A DNA stretch of 41,775 bases, taken from UBA2137 sp037968575 (GTDB lineage Bacteria > Pseudomonadota > Alphaproteobacteria > Micavibrionales > Micavibrionaceae). This document shows, in pieces, positions 16,301 to 23,785 of the stretch. Both the position numbers and the translations under genes were made by a program. The stretch's first letter is position 1. Each line of letters begins with the position of its first letter. The stretch covers positions 1-41,775 of the forward strand of contig JBBKVR010000042.1 in NCBI GenBank assembly GCA_037968575.1. The letters are read 5' to 3'. The notes under the pieces were generated by a model. That model was given only the letters and a program-made list of their open reading frames with translations. It searched no databases and was not told where the DNA came from.

Positions 16301-18124
16301 ATGGCTGAGAAGCTCCGCAATATTGCAATTATTGCTCACGTTGACCACGGGAAAACGACACTCATTGACTCACTGATGAAACAATCAGGGATGTTCCGCG
16401 ACAATGAGAAAGTTAATGAGCGCATGATGGACTCCAATGATTTGGAGAAAGAGCGCGGAATTACAATTCTTGCCAAACCGACATCAGTTCAATGGGGTGA
16501 TGTACGTATCAATATTATTGATACACCTGGTCACGCCGACTTTGGTGGCGAAGTAGAGCGCGTTCTTCACATGGCTGATGGTGTTATCCTTCTAACGGAT
16601 GCAGCTGAGGGTCCGATGCCTCAGACAAAATTTGTACTTGGGAAAGCATTGGCGCAAGGACTTCGTCCTATCGTCATCATCAACAAAATTGACCGTCCAG
16701 ATGGTCGCCCTGAAGAAGTCCTAGATGAAGTTTTTGACCTGTTTGTATCTCTTGATGCAACAGATGCACAACTTGATTTCCCTATCATGTATGCCTCTGG
16801 CCGCGACGGATGGTGCGTGAAAGATTTGAGTGAAGAGCGCAAAGATTTATCACCTTTATTAGACCTCGTTCTTGAACATGTTCCACATCCAAGCGGTGAC
16901 AAGAATGCGCCTTTTGCAATGCTGGCAACCCTACTAGATTCCGACCCATTTTTGGGACGCTGCCTAACTGGTCGCGTGATTCAAGGACAAGCCAAAGTCA
17001 ACGACACTGTGAAGGCTATGAACCTTAAGGGCGAAAAAGTTGAAACAGGTCGTCTGACCAAGCTTTTGAAATTTGAAGGAACAGCGCGCGTTCCTGTAGA
17101 TTCTGTTTCAGTCGGAGATGTTATTTGTATTGCCGGGCTGGCTAAAGCTTCTGTTGCTGACACCATCGGTGCACCATCTTTGGAAAAACCTGTTGCTTCA
17201 ACACCGATTGACCCACCAACAATGGCTGTTGTGATTTCAGTCAACAGTTCTCCGTTCGCAGGACAAGAAGGCAAAAAAATTACGTCAACAATGATACGTG
17301 AGCGTTTATTGGCAGAGGCTGAAACCAATGTTGCCATTACGTTTGAAGAAAGCGCTGATAAAGACTCCTTTAAAATCGGTGGACGTGGCGAACTTCAATT
17401 GGGTGTCTTGATTGAGACAATGCGTCGTGAAGGTTTCGAGATGACTGTTTCTCGCCCTCGTGTAATTTATAAGGAAGAGGGTGGCCAGCGCCTGGAGCCA
17501 ATGGAAGAAATTACCATTGACGTTGATGAAGAATATTCTTCTACTATTGTTGATAAAATGAACCGCCGTAAGGCAGAGATGACAGACATGCGTGCATCAG
17601 GTCATGGGAAAACCCGTATTATGTTCCTTGCTCCTTCACGCGGACTTATCGGATATCAGAGTCAATTTATGACTGACACGCGCGGAACGGGTGTATTTAA
17701 CCGTGTATTCCATTCTTATGCGCCATATAAAGGCGATATTCCACAACGCAAAAAAGGTGTATTGATCTCCAATGACCAAGGTCAGGCAGTAGCATATGCC
17801 CTCTTTAACCTGCAAGACCGCGGTGTGATGTTTGTTGAGCACCAAACACCCGTCTATAAAGGCATGATTATTGGGGAACACAGCCGCGATAATGATTTGG
17901 AAGTCAATATTCTCAAAGGTAAGAAACTAAGTAACGTGCGTGCATCAGGAACAGATGAAGCTGTAACAGTCACGCCTCCACGCAAAATGAGCCTTGAAGA
18001 GATGATGTCTTATATTAATGGAGATGAGTTGTTGGAAGTAACGCCTTTGTCATTGCGTCTGAGAAAAATGCATCTGGAAGCCACCGACAGAAAACGTGCT
18101 AGTAAGCAAGAGGTAGAGGGTTAA
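16301..18124 (+). CDS. typA: Ribosome-associated GTPase TypA/BipA
   Basis: A 607-aa translational GTPase of normal length. G1 is AHVDHGKTTL near the N-terminus, G2 lies in ERGITILAK, G3 is DTPGHADFGGE and G4 is NKID (in INKIDRPDGR). EF-G-like domains II, III and V follow (for example GRGELQLGVLIETMRREGFE), then the BipA-specific C-terminal domain (NLQDRGVMFVEHQTPVYKGM). TypA binds ribosomes and assists 50S assembly and translation at low temperature or under stress. A Shine-Dalgarno GAAGGA precedes the ATG. The stop codon overlaps the stop of the convergent 474-aa gene at 18121-18124, leaving no space for an intrinsic terminator. Confidence 0.96.
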   Translation: MAEKLRNIAIIAHVDHGKTTLIDSLMKQSGMFRDNEKVNERMMDSNDLEKERGITILAKPTSVQWGDVRINIIDTPGHADFGGEVERVLHMADGVILLTDAAEGPMPQTKFVLGKALAQGLRPIVIINKIDRPDGRPEEVLDEVFDLFVSLDATDAQLDFPIMYASGRDGWCVKDLSEERKDLSPLLDLVLEHVPHPSGDKNAPFAMLATLLDSDPFLGRCLTGRVIQGQAKVNDTVKAMNLKGEKVETGRLTKLLKFEGTARVPVDSVSVGDVICIAGLAKASVADTIGAPSLEKPVASTPIDPPTMAVVISVNSSPFAGQEGKKITSTMIRERLLAEAETNVAITFEESADKDSFKIGGRGELQLGVLIETMRREGFEMTVSRPRVIYKEEGGQRLEPMEEITIDVDEEYSSTIVDKMNRRKAEMTDMRASGHGKTRIMFLAPSRGLIGYQSQFMTDTRGTGVFNRVFHSYAPYKGDIPQRKKGVLISNDQGQAVAYALFNLQDRGVMFVEHQTPVYKGMIIGEHSRDNDLEVNILKGKKLSNVRASGTDEAVTVTPPRKMSLEEMMSYINGDELLEVTPLSLRLRKMHLEATDRKRASKQEVEG

Positions 18125-19545
18125 TCGTTATTGAGTGCTTGTCTTGCAAGGCATCCTGTATAACCGCCAGTTGATCCCATACTTCCTATACACCACACAT
18201 AGTCAACTGCGGCTGGCCCTGCTTGGTCAATGACCTCCGTAGCTCTTTCTCGAACTTGTTCTGTTCTTTGCTGGGCACGCTCACGAAATTCAGCGACATC
18301 AGGGAGGGCTCTCCCATCATTTGCGGGTTGGTGAGGAACAGAAAGTGCGATTTCGTCCTCCCCCATATCGTTACCCATATCATCGAAATATTGATCTAAG
18401 TCAAAATGAGCCCCAGGTTGCGGCATAGGTGACAAGGCAGCTTCTTCAAATGTCACACCTATTCTTAGGTTTTCTTCACGTCTAATCGCCCCTTCGCACC
18501 AACCTTGGAAAGTTGCATGCTGTGCAATACGAATAGTTCTTCCAATGAAAGTCTCTGGCTCGTTGAAAAACTCGTAATGAGTTTGTTCTGAAACACACAT
18601 GTTGCGTATCGGATAATCACGATAATAACCCCCATAACCATCAGCCCCTTGAACTATGACAGGACCTGTCACCTGCCATTCTGTTTCAACAGGTGGAGGC
18701 GGGGGAGCGAGTTCGGGGAAAATCTGATCAAGACCGTTTTTTAACGCATTAACTGTCTCACCATCTTCTTGTCTGTCGAAAACAGAAGGTATTTGGTCTA
18801 AAACTTCGGGATGCCTTACAAGGTATGATTCTATATCCTCTTGCGTAACTGTGTGTCCCTCTAAGCGAGAAAGATTATTGCTATCTTCAACTATATCATC
18901 AACAAGAGCCTGCGCCAGAATACGGTCACGATCAGAATCTCTCATATTCTCATGTGTTTGTCTTAGAATAACATCACGGAAAAAGTACATTCCTCCATAA
19001 GAAGTAATCCGTAAAAATTGCCCTTCCAGGGCGGCATCTTTCATTGCCTCAGAGTCGCCGTTAGTCATATCATCTACTCTTCTGACTTGTGCATTAACAA
19101 AGGCAATTCTTGCGTTATCAGTAGTCAACCAAGAAGCGCGGGACGCCCACCAATTAATGTTTACCATGAGCTCTTGTAATTTTTCTTCATCAGGCATCTC
19201 TTGAGGCAAAATATCTTGATAATAATCACTAACAATATGATTTTCCGTTATATCTACTCCCATTTCAAAGAGCATGCCTCCTGCCTGCGTATTATAAATC
19301 GCAACACTGATGGCGCCCGCAACAAGTGTACCCTTTAAAAATCCCCAGAACCGCGGAGATGCAGACCATAAGAAATTCCATGTAGCACGGCATGTTGAAC
19401 TTAACAGATGCAAAGCCATATTCGGGCGTACAGCATCCTCCATAGATAGCTCTGGGGTGCCAGCAGAACTAGAGCGGGCAGCAGCTCTTGCGAGCCTAAG
19501 CTCTGCACCTCTTTTGATAAATTGTCGATGATCAGGGTGTTGCAT
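18121..19545 (-). CDS. Membrane-anchored protein of unknown function, 474 aa
   Basis: The N-terminus is basic and alanine-rich (RLARAAARSSSAG). One hydrophobic segment lies near residues 68-88 (FLKGTLVAGAISVAIY). The bulk is a large, acidic, mainly helical soluble region, with a proline run (LAPPPPPVE, near residue 280) separating two halves. The second half contains several cysteines (NMCVSEQ, GWCEGAI, VWCIGS, GCLARQ), suggesting an extracytoplasmic, disulfide-containing domain. I recognise no family. The gene has a good Shine-Dalgarno (AGGAAGG) and a strong promoter lying in a perfect inverted repeat. It may be monocistronic: the diguanylate cyclase gene upstream on the same strand ends 93 bp before its start. 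Confidence 0.7.
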   Translation of the reverse strand: MQHPDHRQFIKRGAELRLARAAARSSSAGTPELSMEDAVRPNMALHLLSSTCRATWNFLWSASPRFWGFLKGTLVAGAISVAIYNTQAGGMLFEMGVDITENHIVSDYYQDILPQEMPDEEKLQELMVNINWWASRASWLTTDNARIAFVNAQVRRVDDMTNGDSEAMKDAALEGQFLRITSYGGMYFFRDVILRQTHENMRDSDRDRILAQALVDDIVEDSNNLSRLEGHTVTQEDIESYLVRHPEVLDQIPSVFDRQEDGETVNALKNGLDQIFPELAPPPPPVETEWQVTGPVIVQGADGYGGYYRDYPIRNMCVSEQTHYEFFNEPETFIGRTIRIAQHATFQGWCEGAIRREENLRIGVTFEEAALSPMPQPGAHFDLDQYFDDMGNDMGEDEIALSVPHQPANDGRALPDVAEFRERAQQRTEQVRERATEVIDQAGPAAVDYVWCIGSMGSTGGYTGCLARQALNND

Positions 19546-19582
19546 ACCCTAAATCCTTCCTAATATTACAAAAATCCATACA

Positions 19583-19613
19583 TTGACATAATGTATTTAT
19601 GTAATTATGTCAA
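19583..19613. promoter_or_regulatory. Perfect inverted repeat containing two face-to-face promoters
   Basis: Arms TTGACATAAT (19583-19592) and ATTATGTCAA (19604-19613) with an 11-nt AT-rich centre. On the minus strand it gives -35 TTGACA (19608-19613), a 17-nt spacer and -10 TATGTC (19585-19590), leading to the 474-aa gene with a leader of about 33 nt. By symmetry the plus strand has TTGACA (19583-19588), 17 nt and TATGTC (19606-19611), pointing into the 3' end of the diguanylate cyclase gene as a potential antisense promoter. It could equally be a dimeric operator. Confidence 0.6.
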
Positions 19614-19638
19614 CATTTTTAAGCTTATGGAGTTAAAT

Positions 19639-20493
19639 TTAGGAAATGTGTGTTTTGAAAACGATTGTATTTTTGCCAGTGTTTTTGGCTTCGTACATTA
19701 AATTATCAGTTAATAACGTGGCATGCTCGATATCTGTTTGCTCGCTATCAAAAGTACAGGCGCCAATACTTAAACCAATAGGCCAGTTTTTGTTCTGAAC
19801 AATCTTATCAAATCTTTCCTTAAAAAGACTAATTGCCTTTTTTGCCTGATCACTGTCGGTGTTGGGAAGGAAAAGAATAAACTCATCGCCCCCTTTGCGG
19901 CATATAAGATCGCTTGAGCGGAAAGAAAAATGCATGACTTCAGCTAAACTTTGTAAGGCTTTATCGCCTTCTGCGTGCCCTTTTGTATCATTAAGTGTTT
20001 TAAAATTATCAACATCCAGAAACACCATCGTATATTTCTGCTTTTCTCTTTTAATTAAGGAAAAAATAGAGGGTAGGCGTGTGCGAAATCCACGTCCATT
20101 TAGACTGCTTGTAAGGCTATCAAAATCTGCATAAGACTCCTCCAGATCGAGTTTCTCCCTAATTATATGAAGCGCATAAACACTAAAAGAGAAGAAAGCA
20201 AAGCGGATAAGCCCGTTCCAGGTGGGTATAAGTGAAGAGGAATACGCATGGTCAGTTAAGTAATCCGCAACATACCAAGTAAAAATACTAACGAACGCGA
20301 ATAGCAGTCCTGCACGGTAGCCAACATACCAAGTCGCTATCGCTATCGGCAGGGCATAAAAAATGAAGACATGAATTTCGTAACCAGTAACAAAATCCAG
20401 CACGCCGATAAAAGCAACAATTAAAAAGATAATAAGGTACAGAGCCGCACGCGTTAGAGAAAGAAAAATATCATCTAATTTCTTTGTAATCAT
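19639..20493 (-). CDS. Membrane-bound diguanylate cyclase (GGDEF)
   Basis: A 284-aa protein. About four membrane helices in residues 12-110 form a compact sensor domain, followed by a GGDEF domain (about 122-282). The active-site motif GGDEF is intact at 201-205, and an inhibitory I-site RSSD is at 192-195 with the canonical 5-residue spacing. The metal-binding aspartate lies in FLDVDNFK (about 159-165). It should therefore make c-di-GMP from two GTP and be product-inhibited. The signal sensed by the membrane domain is not evident. No phosphodiesterase (EAL or HD-GYP) is in the window. No ribosome site is obvious. Confidence 0.88.
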   Translation of the reverse strand: MITKKLDDIFLSLTRAALYLIIFLIVAFIGVLDFVTGYEIHVFIFYALPIAIATWYVGYRAGLLFAFVSIFTWYVADYLTDHAYSSSLIPTWNGLIRFAFFSFSVYALHIIREKLDLEESYADFDSLTSSLNGRGFRTRLPSIFSLIKREKQKYTMVFLDVDNFKTLNDTKGHAEGDKALQSLAEVMHFSFRSSDLICRKGGDEFILFLPNTDSDQAKKAISLFKERFDKIVQNKNWPIGLSIGACTFDSEQTDIEHATLLTDNLMYEAKNTGKNTIVFKTHIS

Positions 20494-20605
20494 AACTAAA
20501 ACTTAGGGGTTTTATAAAGAAAAGTATATAATTTATCGTCGTGAATGAACGTCACAGCTCGGCTTAGTACAAACGGAACACTGGTCGATGCTTAAATAAT
20601 AAAAT

Positions 20606-20634
20606 TTGACAGAATACCCCAGACCTGTCATAAA
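20606..20634 (+). promoter_or_regulatory. Candidate promoter and long leader upstream of the 62-aa ORF and helicase gene
   Basis: TTGACA (20606-20611), a 17-nt spacer and CATAAA (20629-20634). The transcript would have a leader of about 110 nt before the GTG at 20751. That leader holds a small hairpin (GCGGA 20655-20659 with TCCGC 20671-20675). Long leaders are common on cold-inducible DEAD-box helicase genes, so a regulatory UTR is plausible but not shown. Nothing else is visible in 20494-20750. Confidence 0.45.
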
Positions 20635-20750
20635 GCGCGGACATTTGATTAGTGGCGGATATAAACCCTTTCCGCTTATCAGATGAGAGCTTTTAGAAAA
20701 AAGTGTCCACTACCGATATATGGTGATCCCAATACAGGTGAGAAGGATAC

Positions 20751-20939
20751 GTGAATGAATCGGGATTTAAGTCCTGGCACCTCCCTCACCTTTTCCAAAA
20801 AGTTCATGAAATAGACGATTTGCGAGAGCGCCTTATAAGAAGGTCTCTGCTTAACCCGTACGAGCAAATTATAATGATGGCTCGCACGTATAATGAACTT
20901 GTTTTTGAAAAACAAAGAAAGATAATTACAAATGAATAA
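20751..20939 (+). CDS. Small 62-aa protein overlapping the start of the helicase gene
   Basis: An ORF starting at GTG 20751 with an excellent Shine-Dalgarno (AGAAGGA, about 5 nt upstream). The product is a basic, helical protein with a core DLRERLIRRSLLNPYEQIIM. Its last 8 nt overlap the start of the helicase gene (ATG at 20932), the usual layout for translational coupling. An ATG at 20755 in another frame would give only a 19-residue peptide from the same ribosome site. Either ORF could act as an upstream coupling ORF. A minus-strand ORF also covers the region but lacks a ribosome site. I recognise no family. Confidence 0.5.
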   Translation: MNESGFKSWHLPHLFQKVHEIDDLRERLIRRSLLNPYEQIIMMARTYNELVFEKQRKIITNE

Positions 20940-22701
20940 CTTTGAAGGCTTTGGCCTCTCCGAGACACTGAACGCTTCACTCTCGAAAATGAATTTTAAA
21001 GAACCAACACCTGTTCAGGCACAGGCTATTCCACACGCCATGAAAGGCCGTGACATTCTTGGTTCTGCACAAACAGGAACAGGGAAAACAGCAGCATTTG
21101 CCATTCCCATGATTGAAAGCTTGCTACGCAACCCACGCGGTACTGCGCTTGTATTGTTACCTACACGCGAACTCGCTAAACAGGTTCTTGACGCTACACG
21201 CGAACTGCTTGGTTACAAAAGTAACATCAAAACTGCCTTTATTATTGGTGGTGAGCAAATGGGTAAACAATTTGCTCAACTTCGCGCTCAACCTAGAATT
21301 ATTGTCGGCACACCTGGTCGTATTAATGACCACCTTCGTCGTGGAACAATGAAACTTCATGACGCTGGCTTTTTGGTTCTTGATGAAACAGACCGTATGC
21401 TCGACATGGGCTTTGGCGTTCAATTGGAAGAAATTTTTAAATTCATGCCTGAAGAACGTCAAACTTTGATGTTTTCTGCAACGCTTCCAAAAGAAATTAT
21501 CGCGATATCAGAAAAGTATCTGAATAATCCAGAGCGTGTCTCTGTTGGTGCAACCAATGTTGTTGCCAAGAATATCCAACAAGACATTATCCGTATCAAT
21601 CACGCTGAAAAATACACTGAGTTAGTTAAACAACTGCATGAGCGTGAAGGTACAGTCATCATTTTCTCAAAAACTAAATATGGTACAGAGAAAATGGCAC
21701 AAAAATTGAACCGTGACGGATTCCAAGCAGATGCTCTGCATGGTGATTTGAAACAAAACAGACGTACACGTGTCATGGATTCTTTCCGCAAACAAAAATT
21801 CCGTATTCTTGTTGCAACTGACATTGCCGCACGTGGACTAGATGTGCCCCACATACAGCATGTTATCAACTATGACCTTCCACAGGTTGCAGAGGATTAC
21901 ATCCACCGTATGGGTCGTACAGCCCGCGCAGGCGCAAGTGGTTCTGCATTATGCTTTATCTCTCCTGAAGAGGGTCGTAAATGGCGCGCAATTGAAGAAT
22001 TGCTTGGTATTGCTCAACCTTCAAATTCCAATGTGTCCAAAACAGGTCACCGCGGAAACAGAAAAAACAATGTTTACGGCTCACCAAGTAAATGGGTGAA
22101 AAAGCCGGGTGCAAAATCTGGTGGCAGTAACACTGGTGACAGCAAAAGCACGCGTCCTTGGGAAAGAAAGAAACAAGCCGAGAAAGCAAAATACCAAGAT
22201 GGTGACTCTTCAGAATCACGTGGAAACTTTAAACCTAAGCGTCAATATAATGATGCCAATGGCAACAACCGCGATGAGCGCAATACTGACGAGCGTCGTG
22301 ACGGTAAACCTTCAGGCTTTAAAAAGAAAAGCTATGGCGGTAAACCGACTGGTCACTCAAATGACAGACCTTTCGACAAATCAGGTAAAAAGCCTTTCAA
22401 GAAATTTGAAGGCAAGAAATTTGATGGCCAACCACATAATACTGATGGCGAAAAATCTGGTGAATCTACAGGCAAGAAATTTGCCCGCAGACCTCGCCGT
22501 GAAGATGGCAAACCGTCAACTGGCTTTAAAGGCAAACCTTCTTTCAAGAAGAAATTCTCTGGTGAAAAATCAAATGAAGGCCGCAGCCATTCTCCAAACC
22601 GTGGAAACGGTAATGGGAACAGTCAGCCCCAAAGTAACCGTGATGGAAACAGAGACAGTAACAGACAAGGTGGCTATAAAGGTTCGCGCAAGTCAGCGTA
22701 A
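20932..22701 (+). CDS. DEAD-box ATP-dependent RNA helicase with long basic tail
   Basis: A 589-aa protein. The two RecA-like domains (about 1-370) carry the Q motif (FKEPTPVQAQAIP), motif I AQTGTGKT, Ia PTRELA, Ib TPGR, motif III SAT, motif V ARGLDVP and motif VI HRMGRTARAG. Motif II reads DETD rather than DEAD. A 200-residue low-complexity tail follows, rich in K, G, R, S, N and D, ending GGYKGSRKSA; such tails bind RNA non-specifically. Family members (RhlE/CsdA-like) remodel rRNA and mRNA, often in ribosome assembly or RNA decay at low temperature. The upstream 62-aa ORF overlaps its start by 8 nt, and an intrinsic terminator follows. I cannot tell RhlE from CsdA or DbpA by eye, so I give no symbol. 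Confidence 0.92.
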   Translation: MNNFEGFGLSETLNASLSKMNFKEPTPVQAQAIPHAMKGRDILGSAQTGTGKTAAFAIPMIESLLRNPRGTALVLLPTRELAKQVLDATRELLGYKSNIKTAFIIGGEQMGKQFAQLRAQPRIIVGTPGRINDHLRRGTMKLHDAGFLVLDETDRMLDMGFGVQLEEIFKFMPEERQTLMFSATLPKEIIAISEKYLNNPERVSVGATNVVAKNIQQDIIRINHAEKYTELVKQLHEREGTVIIFSKTKYGTEKMAQKLNRDGFQADALHGDLKQNRRTRVMDSFRKQKFRILVATDIAARGLDVPHIQHVINYDLPQVAEDYIHRMGRTARAGASGSALCFISPEEGRKWRAIEELLGIAQPSNSNVSKTGHRGNRKNNVYGSPSKWVKKPGAKSGGSNTGDSKSTRPWERKKQAEKAKYQDGDSSESRGNFKPKRQYNDANGNNRDERNTDERRDGKPSGFKKKSYGGKPTGHSNDRPFDKSGKKPFKKFEGKKFDGQPHNTDGEKSGESTGKKFARRPRREDGKPSTGFKGKPSFKKKFSGEKSNEGRSHSPNRGNGNGNSQPQSNRDGNRDSNRQGGYKGSRKSA

Positions 22702-22728
22702 AGAATTTGCCCTAATTCAAGAACACAG

Positions 22729-22755
22729 AAAGCCCGCATTATGTGGGCTTTTTTA
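22729..22755 (+). terminator. Intrinsic terminator of the helicase gene
   Basis: A hairpin with arms AAAGCCCGCA and TGTGGGCTTT around a short TT/A loop, followed directly by a run of T. It begins 28 bp after the helicase stop codon and is the clearest Rho-independent terminator in the window. Confidence 0.85.
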
Positions 22756-22761
22756 TTGCTT

Positions 22762-22821
22762 GGGGAAAATGGAGGAGATAATAAATAAGGTGGTTACAAA
22801 GGCAATCGTCAATCAGCTTAG
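22762..22821 (+). pseudogene. Second, decayed copy of the helicase C-terminal tail
   Basis: Downstream of the terminator, one frame reads GENGGDNK, stop, GGYKGNRQSA, stop (22819-22821). The intact helicase ends GGYKGSRKSA, so 8 of the last 10 residues and the stop position match. Over the aligned 33 nt I count 22 identical bases, with several differences at third codon positions, consistent with former coding sequence. It is either the old end of this gene, or a remnant of a paralogue or tandem duplicate, with the terminator now lying between the two copies. Confidence 0.6.
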
Positions 22822-22842
22822 AACAATTATAATCAATTTTTC

Positions 22843-22870
22843 TTGACATATTATTACAATGCATTAGTGT
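22843..22870 (+). promoter_or_regulatory. Promoter of the CtrA-like regulator gene
   Basis: -35 TTGACA (22843-22848), a 16-nt spacer and -10-like TAGTGT (22865-22870). The -10 lies inside the left arm of the large palindrome, so a protein bound there would block RNA polymerase. A short AGGG precedes the ATG at 22908. Confidence 0.5.
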
Positions 22871-22892
22871 TTTTAAAATTTAAAAACACTAA
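22864..22892. promoter_or_regulatory. 29-bp perfect palindrome, probable operator
   Basis: Arms TTAGTGTTTTTAAA (22864-22877) and TTTAAAAACACTAA (22879-22892) are perfect reverse complements around a single central A. It overlaps the -10 and ends 15 bp before the ATG of the CtrA-like regulator. It contains two TTAA tetramers (22873-22876 and 22880-22883) spaced by 3, not the 7 of a classical CtrA box. The position suggests autoregulation. As RNA it could also fold into a long AT-rich stem. Confidence 0.7.
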
Positions 22893-22907
22893 ATCTGAGT
22901 ACAGGGT

Positions 22908-23687
22908 ATGCAAATTTTTCTTCACGTCCCCCAGTGCGGTAATCGTGCGGGCATTGTTTCTTTTCTACAGAACCAATTAAAAATTAATGGAAGAGCCGTT
23001 ACTTTAGCAGCCGATGCTGACGATATGATTTCAATGAGTAAGCATTGTCATCATGACGTGGTCGTACTTATCATAGATGAAAGTGCCGGTAATCCTTATG
23101 AAGTTTTAGGCAGGCTGAAACAGAACATGCATGAAAAACCTGTCATATGTCTCACAAGAAATGAGAACGGCCTTACTCTTTTTAACTGTGTGTCACGAGG
23201 CGCTCTCTCTGCCATTACTTATGATGAAGAGGTATTATCTGGAAATACATTCGACATACTTCTTAGAAATACCTATCTCGCCACTAATTACACCCCACAA
23301 ATAAAAGAATATGGGCCCATGACAATAAATCATGACCGTAGGCAAGTTACGGTAAATGACGAGGCAGTGAAATTAACATCACAAGAGTTTCAACTTCTTG
23401 AGCTTTTATCTATGCGAGAAGGTAAGCTTGCAACAAGAGAGTTTTTATTTGAGTCATTGTATCCCTCTTATGAGACTCCAGATTTACAAATCATTCAGGT
23501 ATATATTTGCAAATTAAGAAAAAAATTGAGTCTTAACCAAGATGGCTTAGGAGATTGCATTGATAACCACTGGGGGCAAGGGTATATGCTCTTGCCTTGG
23601 AGTGAATTCTCTCAAATAATAGATGAGCATGAAGAAGCCAACATTATAGAGTTAGAAAGTAAGCACCCCATCGCTGCTGCAGGCTGA
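22908..23687 (+). CDS. Atypical response regulator: degenerate receiver plus CtrA-type winged-helix domain
   Basis: A 259-aa protein. Residues 153-230 closely follow the CtrA DNA-binding domain: LTSQEFQLLELLSMREG, then VYICKLRKKLS and HWGQGYMLL, against CtrA LTGKEYQMLELLSLRKG, VFICKLRKKL and VWGRGYVL. Residues 1-120 have receiver-like secondary structure but lack the key residues. The acidic pair after strand 1 is replaced (FLHVPQ). The ungapped position of the phosphorylated Asp is I55, with a lone D57 two residues on. The conserved Lys of the K-P motif is absent (ITYDEE). It should therefore bind DNA without normal phosphorelay control. The C-terminus (231-259) is acidic. It is preceded by its own promoter and a 29-bp palindrome. 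It is too divergent in the receiver to be the main CtrA. Confidence 0.82.
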   Translation: MQIFLHVPQCGNRAGIVSFLQNQLKINGRAVTLAADADDMISMSKHCHHDVVVLIIDESAGNPYEVLGRLKQNMHEKPVICLTRNENGLTLFNCVSRGALSAITYDEEVLSGNTFDILLRNTYLATNYTPQIKEYGPMTINHDRRQVTVNDEAVKLTSQEFQLLELLSMREGKLATREFLFESLYPSYETPDLQIIQVYICKLRKKLSLNQDGLGDCIDNHWGQGYMLLPWSEFSQIIDEHEEANIIELESKHPIAAAG

Positions 23688-23785
23688 TTCTAAAACTTCA
23701 AAACTTAAGTATTACCCTTCCTCCTATTCCCATCATCGGTTAGAGTTGTTCTTTCCTAAAACGTGAAAACAAAGGGTATACATAC

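Noticed and set aside
16981..17337. A 118-aa minus-strand ORF opposite typA
   Set aside because: It is antisense to a conserved GTPase gene with no ribosome site or recognisable product.
22121..22701. Repetitive region considered as a repeat array or CRISPR
   Set aside because: There are no regular repeat-spacer units; the repeats are amino-acid low complexity of the helicase tail.
22109..22846. A 245-aa plus-strand ORF overlapping the helicase tail
   Set aside because: It is a shadow frame of the low-complexity K/G/S/N-rich helicase tail, it runs through the terminator, and the real frame carries all helicase motifs.
22873..22883. TTAA tetramers in the palindrome considered as a classical CtrA box
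   Set aside because: The spacing is 3 nt, not the 7 nt of TTAA-N7-TTAA.
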